The position numbers and the translations under genes are program-made. Of a stretch of DNA of 64,000 nt, positions 20,779 through 29,606 are shown piece by piece. The notes beneath the pieces are model-generated. The model saw nothing but the letters and a program-made list of their open reading frames with translations, was not told the origin of the DNA and searched no databases. The stretch is from Oscillospiraceae bacterium (lineage in GTDB: Bacteria > Bacillota > Clostridia > Saccharofermentanales > Saccharofermentanaceae): assembly GCA_902788505.1 (NCBI GenBank), contig CADAKH010000001.1, positions 1 to 64,000 on the forward strand, given 5' to 3'. Every line of letters starts with the position of its first letter. Position 1 is the first letter of the stretch.

Positions 20779-22648
20779 AGGGGTTGTCGCAAAAGTGAAG
20801 TAAATTCACTTAGCGGCGCCCCTTTTAAATGTTCAAAACTAAGCGTTTTCAGCTCCTGAAGATGCTAAAACAAGCTTCAAACGCTCAGATTTGTAGAAAA
20901 CTCTGATTTTGAGCATGCTAACGCCGGTTCAGAACGTTTTCTGAACTTGTTTTTGCTTTTTCTACGCTGATTCCGGGAGCGGAAAAAGAGATAGTCCGAT
21001 TCGGTTACTTTGAATCCTGTAATGAAGTTTGTTCAGATCGAAGGCTATCGCCAGAATAAGATATTCTGTACGGACGTTTTCTGCGCCTCTCATAAGGAAT
21101 CGTTTAAATCCGTAATCTTGTTTTGTTATTCCGAACACACCCTCTGCTTGTATGGATCTGTTTATCCTGAGCTGAATACCTTTTTCTGAAACGATATTCT
21201 TTCTGCTTTCTTCTCTGAAATAATCGAATCTCTCACTGACTTGGATCTTCTTGGAATAATTGCCTTTGTAACACTTGCCGTAATAAGGACATCCTTCACA
21301 GGATTCGCATTTATAAATCTTAATGGTGCTCTCATAACCCATGAAACCTTTCTTGTGTTTGTTTCCGGATAGCTTGAGGATCCTTCCGCCTTTACAGGTG
21401 TATACATCCTTTTCCTCGTCGTAATCCATTGCAAGCCTGAATTCCATATCCTTTTGGAATTTCTTTGTTTTGGAATACTCGTAGTTGGATGGTTTTATAT
21501 ATGGCGTGATTCCATTGCGCTTGAGATAGTCGTAATTCTCTTCGCTCTCGTAGCCTGCATCGGCAATCAGATTGTCGAAGTTCCTGCCGTAGTTTCTGTT
21601 AAGCTTGTCCAGAAAAGGAATAAGAGTACGGACATCTGTTCGTTCAGCTGATACATCTATTCCGACTATGTATTCGCTCTCAACGGCTGCCTGGATGTTA
21701 TAGCCCGGCTTTAACTGACCGTTACGCATATAATCTTCTTTCATGTGCATAAAGGTCGCATCTTTATCTGTCTTGGAATAACTGTTTCTGCCTTTAAAGA
21801 TGGCCCGGGCAGTCTCGTACTTTTGTTGTCTGGTCTTAAAGCCTTCTATTGTTTCTATCTGTCTCTGTATGTCAGTCTTTCTCTTTCCTGAGCCATAAAC
21901 AAACGCTGTTCCCTGATGGTCTGCTATAAGTACCAAGTCACTCAATACTTTCTGAAGATATTCAGCTGAGATATATTCGGGAAGTTTAGTGAATCCCAGT
22001 TCTTTCATAAGATATTTTGTAGCCTTCTCCTGTAGTTTGGCTTCGCTCTTCTCGATAAAGCCTTTCCAAACAAAGGTATACTTGTTTGCATTGGCCTCTA
22101 TCTTAGTTCCGTCGATGAATAGATTTTCAAAATGGATCTCGTCAGCCTCAGCCAACAGTTTTACCAATTGTGTTAAGAGCCCTTCTACACAAGATGTGAG
22201 ATGTTCTCTGCGGAATCTGGTAATCGTACTGTGGTCTGGAGCTTTTTCTCCTTTGAGAAGATAGATAAAAGCAAGGTTGAGTTTACAGGCTTTCTCTATC
22301 TCGCGTGAAGAATAGATATGCTGGGAATAGGCATATACCATTATCTTGAACAGAGTCTTCGGTGAGACTGCGGGATTTCGTCCTTCGGACGAGTAGATCA
22401 GGTACAATTCTCTGTAATTTATCTCCTCTAAAACCTGATCTATGAGTCTTACCGAATCGTCCACGGGAATTAAAGTTTCAGTGAAAATTGGAAGTGCCAG
22501 TTGAATACAGCTCCCGTTTTTGCTATAGTCAGACTGTAATGTTAGAAGTTTATGCACAAAAATATTCTAACAATAAATGGGCCCTTCGGGACCCATTTTC
22601 TTTTGCCAATAAGTTAGGGGCCATCGCTTTCGTTTTGCGACAGCCCCT
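20779..22648. mobile_element. IS1182-type insertion sequence
   Basis: Imperfect terminal inverted repeats flank a single transposase gene: left end AGGGGTTGTCGCAAAA from 20779, right end TTTTGCGACAGCCCCTT ending at 22648. They match except for one T/C difference in the core and the outermost base. The element is about 1.87 kb, usual for the family. It sits between the 3' ends of atpC and the minus-strand lipoprotein gene. No target duplication could be assigned with confidence. Because the frame is intact it is probably recent or active. Confidence 0.85.
20962..22557 (-). CDS. IS1182-family DDE transposase
   Basis: The 531-residue protein has the IS1182 layout. An N-terminal helical domain contains SSREIEKACKLNLAFIYLL and APDHSTITRFRREHL. 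The DDE core has FIDGTKIEAN (first Asp), NLIADAGYES (second Asp) and the Glu region EGVFGITKQDYGFKRFLMRG. A cysteine cluster (CESCEGCPYYGKC) lies before the last motif, as in this family. It catalyses cut-and-paste movement of the flanking repeats. The gene is uninterrupted. Confidence 0.93.
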   Translation of the reverse strand: MHKLLTLQSDYSKNGSCIQLALPIFTETLIPVDDSVRLIDQVLEEINYRELYLIYSSEGRNPAVSPKTLFKIMVYAYSQHIYSSREIEKACKLNLAFIYLLKGEKAPDHSTITRFRREHLTSCVEGLLTQLVKLLAEADEIHFENLFIDGTKIEANANKYTFVWKGFIEKSEAKLQEKATKYLMKELGFTKLPEYISAEYLQKVLSDLVLIADHQGTAFVYGSGKRKTDIQRQIETIEGFKTRQQKYETARAIFKGRNSYSKTDKDATFMHMKEDYMRNGQLKPGYNIQAAVESEYIVGIDVSAERTDVRTLIPFLDKLNRNYGRNFDNLIADAGYESEENYDYLKRNGITPYIKPSNYEYSKTKKFQKDMEFRLAMDYDEEKDVYTCKGGRILKLSGNKHKKGFMGYESTIKIYKCESCEGCPYYGKCYKGNYSKKIQVSERFDYFREESRKNIVSEKGIQLRINRSIQAEGVFGITKQDYGFKRFLMRGAENVRTEYLILAIAFDLNKLHYRIQSNRIGLSLFPLPESA

Positions 22649-22672
22649 TGTTGGTTTATGTTAACGGTTATA

Positions 22673-24913
22673 TCAGACTTCGCCGACCGAACCGCTCTTG
22701 TAGATATATTTCTCTCCGGAATGGGCATCAGAGTAAGCCTTTGCAGATTCAAACACTGCTTTCGCCCTGTTTAACTGTTCGATGTTATCCTCATCAAGGA
22801 TACTGCAGATTTCTGATATGCCCTCGTTATTGAAACGGTTAAGGCCTGAATCAAGTTTTCCTGCACCATCGCGGAGAAGGAGGATCCCTTCAGTGAATTC
22901 GGGAATGCTGTCCTGAAGAGTAACGATACCATTGTAGAGTTCCGTTGCTCCGCTGCTCAATCTGTCCGCACCGTCTGCCAACTGTTCGGCACCGCTCTTA
23001 AGGTCAGAAGCACCCTGAGCACACTGGTCAACTCCGTCGGTATAGCTCTTAAGACCGATATAGAAAGCATTGTAACTGTCCAAAGATGCCTTAAGAGAGA
23101 TAAGACTCTGGGCGCCTTCAGATGCTGCTGTTAACTTGGACTGTACGGTATCACTTGCCATGGCATCGCTGATGGCTTTGTCGATCTGCTCATCGGTGTT
23201 CTTATCTATCAGGGCCTTGATCTCGTCACTGGACATCTGCTCATCAACTTTTTCCGCGATCATTGCCTGAACGGCATCGCCGGACATCTGGATATCAGTC
23301 TGTTCTGATACTGCCTGACGTATCTGTTCACTGTCTTTCTGCAGTTCCACCTGTTCGCTGATCATTGCTTTGATCTCGTCTGATTCCATCTGTTCATTTA
23401 CTTTGGCATCAATAAGTGAACATATCTCCTCTGTGGCCATCTGCTGCTCTATTGCATTGTTTATCTCAGTTTTCGTGCTGTCATCCAGAGCATCGAAAGT
23501 GTCTTCGTCCAGACCTTTTGCAGCCAATACCTGAGATCTGACCTGATCTTTTACTTCAGATGTTACCTGCAGTGTGACCTGTGATCTGACAGCTGATGTA
23601 ACCTCAGCTGTTACTGTCGGCTCTGCCTGCTCCCAGACAGCATTTTCGACCTGTGATTCAACTTCGGCTCTAACTGCTTCGGTTACTCTTGAGGTGATAT
23701 TATCTTTAACGGCACTTTCTACCAACGCATGAATCTCGGCTCTTTTTGCTTCGACTGCAGCCGTGACTTCGGATAAAGCCTGTGTATATACGGCGTTGTC
23801 ATCAAGGGAAGAAATCAATGAGTTTAATACTTCCTGATAGTTATCGATGGTGAGGTCAGGACAATCAAGACCCGCATCACGGATCTGCTTGGTTGCTGTG
23901 TCGAGCAGTGCATTGAAAACCTGTACTGCGCCGCCGACGATATCATCACTGTTTGAAGATAATTCATTAAGACCTGAACTTAATGAGTCAGCGCCTGCGT
24001 TTAGATCTTTTGCGCCTTTATCAAGTTCAGCGGTGCCGTTCTTTAATTCCAGTGCACCGTCCGCGAGTTTATCAGTTCCGTCTGACAGTTTGCCGCATCC
24101 GTCGTAAAGTGTGTCAAGGCCGCCGCAGAGAGCATCGGAGCCGTCGAGGATCTGCTTCATTCCATCTGAGAGCTTATCTGCTGATCCGTTCAGTTTTTCC
24201 GTATCTATATTAACATCATCTGTAATGTCGAATTCCGAGAGAAGATCCGGCAATGCGACAGACATTGTCATATCGAGTGCAAAATCTTCCACATCAGCGG
24301 TGATCTCCACATAATCCGTGAGTTTGTCTTCTATTTCTTTGATGTTATCGTTTGAACTGTCAGGATCCATCGCATCCTTAAATCCCGGGACGGCAAGGCC
24401 TACTACAAAGAATCTGCTGCCGTCATCAGTAACCTTGCCTGAGTTTACGGTGACATTGGAGAATTTTTCCTTATCGAGAACCATTCCAGACATCATGGTG
24501 ACGGGAACTGTGATCTCTTCGGTCTTACCGTTGATGCTGATATTTGTTTTGACATGGTTGTCATAATCAAAACGGATGGTAACCTTTCCGCTCTTGCCTG
24601 CAAGATCTTCAGGCTTTATCCGTTTGCCGTTAAGGTAATAACTGATCTTTACGCTGACGGGGATATCGGATTCTTCGCATCCGCTGAGCTTTTCAATGTT
24701 TCCTTCAGCATCGGAGATCACATAGAATGTATCGCTGGTATTAACGGTTTTTCCGAAGTCGCCTGAATATGCGATCGTACTTGTGCCGTATTTGGCTATC
24801 GGATCAGTATCTTTGACATCATCCGTGGTGAATGCGCATCCGGCGATGTTTGCCGACATTGTCATTACAAGTAATAATGACAATGCTTTTTTCTTATCAA
24901 TATTGTTTTTCAT
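22673..24913 (-). CDS. Lipoprotein with LxxG heptad repeats and 17-residue tandem repeats (MMPL partner)
   Basis: The 746-residue protein has a lipobox-type signal (MSANIAGC, Cys26). About ten heptads of the xxxLxxG type lie at residues 248-318, with more at about 633-665, the pattern of YhgE/Pip-associated proteins. Between them lies a Val/Gln-rich coiled-coil stretch (about 380-465) and five consecutive 17-residue repeats (492-576) with consensus M-x-S-D-E-I-x-A-x-I-x-E-x-V-x-E-Q. It starts 2 bp after the MMPL transporter stop, so it is probably an extracytoplasmic partner of that transporter. Function is inferred from context only. Confidence 0.75.
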   Translation of the reverse strand: MKNNIDKKKALSLLLVMTMSANIAGCAFTTDDVKDTDPIAKYGTSTIAYSGDFGKTVNTSDTFYVISDAEGNIEKLSGCEESDIPVSVKISYYLNGKRIKPEDLAGKSGKVTIRFDYDNHVKTNISINGKTEEITVPVTMMSGMVLDKEKFSNVTVNSGKVTDDGSRFFVVGLAVPGFKDAMDPDSSNDNIKEIEDKLTDYVEITADVEDFALDMTMSVALPDLLSEFDITDDVNIDTEKLNGSADKLSDGMKQILDGSDALCGGLDTLYDGCGKLSDGTDKLADGALELKNGTAELDKGAKDLNAGADSLSSGLNELSSNSDDIVGGAVQVFNALLDTATKQIRDAGLDCPDLTIDNYQEVLNSLISSLDDNAVYTQALSEVTAAVEAKRAEIHALVESAVKDNITSRVTEAVRAEVESQVENAVWEQAEPTVTAEVTSAVRSQVTLQVTSEVKDQVRSQVLAAKGLDEDTFDALDDSTKTEINNAIEQQMATEEICSLIDAKVNEQMESDEIKAMISEQVELQKDSEQIRQAVSEQTDIQMSGDAVQAMIAEKVDEQMSSDEIKALIDKNTDEQIDKAISDAMASDTVQSKLTAASEGAQSLISLKASLDSYNAFYIGLKSYTDGVDQCAQGASDLKSGAEQLADGADRLSSGATELYNGIVTLQDSIPEFTEGILLLRDGAGKLDSGLNRFNNEGISEICSILDEDNIEQLNRAKAVFESAKAYSDAHSGEKYIYKSGSVGEV

Positions 24914-24914
24914 A

Positions 24915-27008
24915 TTAATATGCCTCCAGATGTTTAATTTTTACTTTTTTATTCATTCCCAACGTTGTCGCGCATATGACTCTGTCAAAGACATAGAGCA
25001 GCGGAGGGAGTATCAGTATTACCGCGAGGACGGAGATAACGGCACCTCTTGCCATCAGCATGCACATGCTGCTGATTATGTCTATTTCAGAGTAAACCGC
25101 TACTCCGAATGTCGCTGCGAAAAGTCCTGAACCGGATACCAGGATCGACGGGATCGAAGTATAGAGCGCGGTGTGTACTGCTGTCTTTTTATCCTGCCCT
25201 CTGATCCTCTCGTTCTTATAACGTGTCGTCATGAGGATCGCATAGTCAACGGTCGCTCCCAACTGGATGGTGCTTATGCATATCGGCGCGATGAACGGCA
25301 GGCTCTGACCAAGATAGTGGGGAAGACCTAAGTTGATGAATATCGCGAATTCGATGACGGATATAAGTATCATCGGAAGGCTTATGCTCTTTTCTGCGAA
25401 TGCGATGATGATGAAGATGGCGACGATGGATATTATGTTGACGACTCTGAAGTCCTTATCGGTAGTCTCGATCATATCCTTCATGCAGGGTGCTTCACCT
25501 ATAAGCATTCCGGTGGGATCGTAATGCTTTAATATCATGTTCAGATTATCTATCTGATTGTTTACCTGATCTCCGGCTACTTTATATTCGGAGTTGATAA
25601 GGAACAGTTCCCATTTATCGTTCTCGAGAACACTCTTTAAGGAGTCCGGAATAATGTCTGAAGGAACGTCAGAACCTAACAGGCTCTCGAATCCGAGTAT
25701 TGTTTTGACACCGTTAACTTTTTCCATCTCACGGATCATCTCTCTCTTTGTTCCTTCATCCAGAGAAGAGTCGACAAGGATCATGTGTGTTGATGCGATA
25801 TCATACTCGTCACGGAGTTTGGAATTCGCGATAACATATTCCATGTCTTTGGGAAGGCATTCTCCCATGTCATAGTAAACTTCATTCTCCGTTTTTTTGT
25901 AACCGTAGAATGCAGGCGGAATAAGAAGCGCGAAAACAATGAGAAATACAGGGAACACCTTGATCAGGTGACCGGCAAACTTTCGTGTGTCGGGAATAAG
26001 GGAACGGTGTGATGCTTTGCTTAACGGTTTATCCAGCATCAGTATCAGAGCAGGGAGGACCGTAACGCATCCGATGACTCCTAATATGACACCCTTGGCC
26101 ATGACGATGCCGAGATCGCGCCCCATCGTGAAAGTCATGAAGCACAGCGCTATAAATCCCGCAACGGTCGTAACCGAACTTCCCAATACGGAAGTCAATG
26201 TCTCATTGATTGCCTGAGCCATTGCGGCTTTGTGACCTTGGTTCAGGGTTAACTGTTCATTGTAGCTGTGCCAGAGGAATACCGAGTAATCCATTGTTAC
26301 TGCAAGCTGCAGTACGGCAGCCAGCGCTTTTGTGATGTAACTTACCTCACCGAAAAAGTAATTGCTTCCGAGGTTTAAAAGTATCATCATTCCTATGGAT
26401 GCCAGGAATATGAAAGGTATCAGCCAGTTATCCAGCAATAAGATCATTGCTGCAAGAGCGAGAGCTACTGCAATGCCGACATATATCGGCTCTTCTTTCT
26501 CGCACAGATCCTTAAGGTCTGTGACAAGGGCTGACATGCCTGACACAAAACACTGTTTTCCGCAGATGCCGCGGATCTCACGTATGGCATCCATGGTAAG
26601 ATCATCAGACGTCGATGTGTCAAAGAAGACAGCCATCATAGTTGAATTGTCTGTGTTAAAAGCGTTATAGAGTCTGTCCGGCAGCATTTCCATAGGGACT
26701 GACATGTCTGCAAAAGAATCGTACCAGACAACAGAATCAACATGATCGACCTGTTCGATCTCAGCCTTTAACCGGCTGACATCTTCAGGAGCCATGTCCT
26801 CCAATATGATCATAGAGAATGCGCCTTTACCAAAATTGGATAAGAGTTCGTTCTGGCCCTTAACTGTTTCCATGTCTTCCGGAAGGTAGTTGAGCATATC
26901 ATAGTTGATACGCGTGTTTACCATACCGAGTACGGCGGGAATCATTAACAGTAATGTCAGGATCAGTATTGGGAAACGGTATTTAACGATAATCTTTCCC
27001 GTTTTCAT
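24915..27008 (-). CDS. MMPL/RND-family membrane transporter
   Basis: The 697-residue protein has the two-fold RND/MMPL layout: an N-terminal helix, an extracytoplasmic loop (residues about 35-170), five or six helices (GIAVALALAAMILLLDNW, MDYSVFLWHSYNE), a second loop and a second helical bundle with the matching GATVDYAILMTTRYKNE. Such proteins export lipids, siderophores, peptides or drugs using the proton gradient. It lies between a TetR regulator and a heptad-repeat lipoprotein in one transcript. The substrate is not predictable. Confidence 0.88.
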   Translation of the reverse strand: MKTGKIIVKYRFPILILTLLLMIPAVLGMVNTRINYDMLNYLPEDMETVKGQNELLSNFGKGAFSMIILEDMAPEDVSRLKAEIEQVDHVDSVVWYDSFADMSVPMEMLPDRLYNAFNTDNSTMMAVFFDTSTSDDLTMDAIREIRGICGKQCFVSGMSALVTDLKDLCEKEEPIYVGIAVALALAAMILLLDNWLIPFIFLASIGMMILLNLGSNYFFGEVSYITKALAAVLQLAVTMDYSVFLWHSYNEQLTLNQGHKAAMAQAINETLTSVLGSSVTTVAGFIALCFMTFTMGRDLGIVMAKGVILGVIGCVTVLPALILMLDKPLSKASHRSLIPDTRKFAGHLIKVFPVFLIVFALLIPPAFYGYKKTENEVYYDMGECLPKDMEYVIANSKLRDEYDIASTHMILVDSSLDEGTKREMIREMEKVNGVKTILGFESLLGSDVPSDIIPDSLKSVLENDKWELFLINSEYKVAGDQVNNQIDNLNMILKHYDPTGMLIGEAPCMKDMIETTDKDFRVVNIISIVAIFIIIAFAEKSISLPMILISVIEFAIFINLGLPHYLGQSLPFIAPICISTIQLGATVDYAILMTTRYKNERIRGQDKKTAVHTALYTSIPSILVSGSGLFAATFGVAVYSEIDIISSMCMLMARGAVISVLAVILILPPLLYVFDRVICATTLGMNKKVKIKHLEAY

Positions 27009-27084
27009 TCACGTTACTTCCTTTCTTGCGGGCATTAGCCCTTTATCGATTGGAAGTATCGTATTTATTTCATACGGAATGAAT

Positions 27085-27096
27085 GGTCATTAGACC
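27085..27096 (-). promoter_or_regulatory. Candidate TetR operator before the MMPL transporter
   Basis: GGTC-ATTA-GACC is a palindrome in the 136-bp gap between the TetR gene and the transporter. The flanking bases (AATG / CGTG) extend it only partially. Position is right for control of the transporter transcript; binding is inferred. Confidence 0.4.
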
Positions 27097-27144
27097 GTGA
27101 GTATACAAAAATCAGACATTTGGCGTTTTTTGTTCAAAAACCGG

Positions 27145-27702
27145 TCAGGTGTTTTTGGCTCTGTCGAGCATCATCTCGGCAACACCCGAACGGAGTTCCA
27201 GAAATCTGATGAGTCTGTCATGTTCATCGGTCTTCATGCCGCGGTTGATCCATCCCATAACTTTGCCGAAGCATTCATCTTCATAAGAGTGAAGGATTAT
27301 CATGCGGTCATCTTCTGATATATCGTCAGCTTTGAAGAGTACTTTTCCGTATTCTGAGATAACATATTCGCATATGCGCCAGAGATGCAGCTCAAAGAGT
27401 GCTCTGTCTGCCGAACTGCAGACATGCCATATTATCTTTCTGTTCTGTTCAGCGAATTTCATGATAGCGAGCATAGCTGAATTGATTGAATCAACGGAAG
27501 GGTACCTGGCGATCAGTTCATCCGCTTTCTGTTCCACGATGTATTCTATAAGAGCCGGAATATCTTCAAAATGGTAGTAAAAAGTATTACGGTTGATATT
27601 ACATTGATCAACTATGTTCTGAACGGTGATCTTGCTGACCGGTTCGTTCTCCAATAAAGTCATGAAAGCATCACAAATATATTGTTTTGTTCTGACTGCC
27701 AT
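27145..27702 (-). CDS. TetR/AcrR-family transcriptional regulator
   Basis: I chose the ATG at 27702 (SD AGAGGTG) over the upstream GTG at 27711, giving 185 residues. The N-terminal TetR helix-turn-helix is visible: RTKQYICDAFMTLLENEPVSKITVQNIVDQCNINRNTFYYHF, of which INRNTFYYHFEDI is the recognition helix region. The C-terminal ligand domain is generic. Divergence from the MMPL operon is absent: it is upstream on the same strand, so it probably represses itself and the transporter. A TATAAT-like -10 lies about 25-30 bp upstream of its start. Confidence 0.9.
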   Translation of the reverse strand: MAVRTKQYICDAFMTLLENEPVSKITVQNIVDQCNINRNTFYYHFEDIPALIEYIVEQKADELIARYPSVDSINSAMLAIMKFAEQNRKIIWHVCSSADRALFELHLWRICEYVISEYGKVLFKADDISEDDRMIILHSYEDECFGKVMGWINRGMKTDEHDRLIRFLELRSGVAEMMLDRAKNT

Positions 27703-28059
27703 GATGAGCACCTCTGTTTTTTTATAAATTATAATATAGAAAAAAATGTCTTATGTGTCTACTTTCAGAAATGAATCAGGACAAAATATATCGCCGGTGT
27801 CTACCGGCAGAAAAAAGAATTAAAGAAAAAATGTTTTTGGTGTCCACTTTTATTGACAGGTACAGGTACAACGAAAAAAAGTGAACTTGATGAAGTGACT
27901 CACAAAAATGTAATCTGAGCTGAAAAAGTGACTCATAAAAATGTAAATCATGTTGAAAAGTGGCTCATAAAAATGTAAGATTGGAATAAAAGTGGCTCAT
28001 AAAAATGTTGAACGTCGTTGATTTCTTTGTTGGAGTGAAGCTGTTGGAGGGCTCTAATT
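27703..28059. repeat. Intergenic region with four 19-bp direct repeats at 32-33 bp period
   Basis: Copies of GTGRCTCAYAAAAATGTAA begin at 27895, 27928, 27960 and 27992 (periods 33, 32, 32), preceded by a partial GTGAACT at 27881. Two related segments, GGTGTCTACCGG and GGTGTCCACTTTTATTGACAGG, lie at about 27815 and 27840. Such phased ends resemble the multiple terminal repeats of IS21-type elements; no IS21 transposase is present, so it may be an orphan end or a regulator-binding array for the ATPase gene. Confidence 0.6.
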
Positions 28060-29394
28060 ATGTATTTGAAGCGCAAAGCAGATGAATATTTAGAGGCTTG
28101 GTATAAGAATCCGGACAGAAAGCCTCTCATTGTTAAAGGTGCGCGCCAAGTTGGAAAGACTAAAACAATCAGAGAATTTGCCGGCAAACACTACGATAGC
28201 ATTATAGAAATAAACTTCTTTACAAATCCGAATTATCAGGGAATAACTGAAGCGGGATATTCAGTTTCTGATATTATTAAGATTATAACGAGGATCAATC
28301 CTGAGATTAAGATCGTACCAGGTAAGACGCTTATCTTCTTTGATGAGATTCAGAGTTTTCCTGAAATCACAACATCGCTTAAGTTTTTTAAGGAGGATGG
28401 GAGATTTGATGTTATATGTTCGGGATCACTCTTGGGGGTGAATTATAACAGAATCGACAGTATCAGCGTCGGATATAAGACTGATTATGATATGCGCTCT
28501 ATGGATTTTGAAGAATTCCTTTGGGCTAAAGGTTATGGCAATGACGTAATCGGGGAGATGTTAAATCACATGGTTTCCGGAGCGGCATTCACTAGTGTTG
28601 AGAATGATCTATATTCTAATCTTTTCATCGAATTCTGTTTGTTAGGCGGTATGCCGGAGATTGTTGCTTCATATATTGAGAAGGAATCTTTTGAAGGCAG
28701 TCTCGTTCTTCAAAAGCAACTGCTTAATGACTATGAGAGTGATATCCGCAAGTATTCAGAGGGATTAGATCAAGCCAGAATTGTAAGTGTTTTCAGGTCT
28801 ATTCCAGCGCAACTTGCCAAAGAGAACAAGAAGTTCCAGTTCAGGAAAGTAAGAGAAGGCGGTCGTTCCAAAGACTACATGGGATGCGTAGATTGGCTTA
28901 AAGATGCGGGAATTGTAAATGTGTGCAATTGTCTGTCTTTTCCTGAGCTGCCGCTAAAGGGTAACGAAGATCCAAGCAAATTTAAAGTATATATGGCTGA
29001 TACGGGACTTTTGGTTGCTTCTGTTGATCCTGAAGCACAGACTGATCTAAGGGCCAATAAAAATCTAGGTATCTATAAGGGTGCTCTATATGAGAATTTC
29101 GCAGCCGAAGCTCTGGTTAAGCAAGGTTATGATTTATACTATTACAAGCGCGAAAATTCCACTCTGGAAGAGGATTTCTTTGTAAGGTCTGCTGATGATC
29201 TAATTCCTGTTGAGATCAAGTCGGGAAATGATCAGTCGAAGTCAATGAAAGAACTGATCAATAATGATAATTATCCGGATATAAAATACGGCATCAAATT
29301 TTTATCCGGTAATATAGGTGTTACTGATAAGGTGAAAACATTCCCTCACTTCTGTATGTTTTTGTTAAAAAGATATATCGAAGAGACTATATGA
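28060..29394 (+). CDS. AAA ATPase with DUF4143 C-terminal domain
   Basis: The 444-residue protein has Walker A GARQVGKTKT (about residues 27-36), Walker B TLIFFDEIQ, and sensor-like FDVICSGSLLGVNY. The DUF4143 region follows (LNDYESDIRKYS onwards), and a C-terminal PD-(D/E)xK-like pattern is present: YYYKRENSTLEEDFF and PVEIKSG. This family is very common as single-gene cargo in anaerobes, and its biological role is not established. The gene sits alone between a repeat array and a ppdK-tail copy, which suggests acquisition as a unit. Confidence 0.9.
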   Translation: MYLKRKADEYLEAWYKNPDRKPLIVKGARQVGKTKTIREFAGKHYDSIIEINFFTNPNYQGITEAGYSVSDIIKIITRINPEIKIVPGKTLIFFDEIQSFPEITTSLKFFKEDGRFDVICSGSLLGVNYNRIDSISVGYKTDYDMRSMDFEEFLWAKGYGNDVIGEMLNHMVSGAAFTSVENDLYSNLFIEFCLLGGMPEIVASYIEKESFEGSLVLQKQLLNDYESDIRKYSEGLDQARIVSVFRSIPAQLAKENKKFQFRKVREGGRSKDYMGCVDWLKDAGIVNVCNCLSFPELPLKGNEDPSKFKVYMADTGLLVASVDPEAQTDLRANKNLGIYKGALYENFAAEALVKQGYDLYYYKRENSTLEEDFFVRSADDLIPVEIKSGNDQSKSMKELINNDNYPDIKYGIKFLSGNIGVTDKVKTFPHFCMFLLKRYIEETI

Positions 29395-29419
29395 CATAAT
29401 AGGCAGGAAATTGGCCCTT

Positions 29420-29511
29420 CAGGCTGCAATCAAGCACAAGGCTTAATCCTTTAGCTTAATCGCGAAAAGATAAAACCACATATGCCCGGAGCAAATGCTT
29501 CGGGCATATTT
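29420..29511 (+). repeat. Copy of ppdK 3' end and its terminator
   Basis: Bases 29420-29443 are identical to the last 24 sense bases of ppdK (13679-13702). About 40 bp further on, GCCCGGAGC-AAAT-GCTTCGGGC followed by ATATTTCTTTT repeats the ppdK terminator. It functions as a terminator for the DUF4143 gene. The intervening bases differ, so this is an old or recombined duplication. Confidence 0.8.
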
Positions 29512-29537
29512 CTTTTCCCGGGATCAAAGAACTCGCA

Positions 29538-29546
29538 TGATATAAT
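29538..29546 (+). promoter_or_regulatory. Extended -10 promoter of S41 gene
   Basis: TGATATAAT at 29538-29546 is a perfect extended -10, followed by TATTTTG. A near-identical string (GCATGTTATAATTATTTT) precedes the hybrid kinase gene at 34285-34302, again just downstream of a ppdK-like hairpin. Confidence 0.6.
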
Positions 29547-29606
29547 TATTTTGTCTTAGGTGAAACAATGGATTCTGTAATTGTTTAGAAAAGGCGGATG
29601 TAATCT

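Noticed and set aside
22673-24913. Lipoprotein gene cut by the IS at its 3' end
   Set aside because: The C-terminus looks natural and the stop lies 25 bp from the IS end, so the frame is not interrupted.
27895-28010. CRISPR remnant
   Set aside because: Repeats of 19 bp with 13-14 bp spacers and no cas genes do not fit CRISPR spacing.
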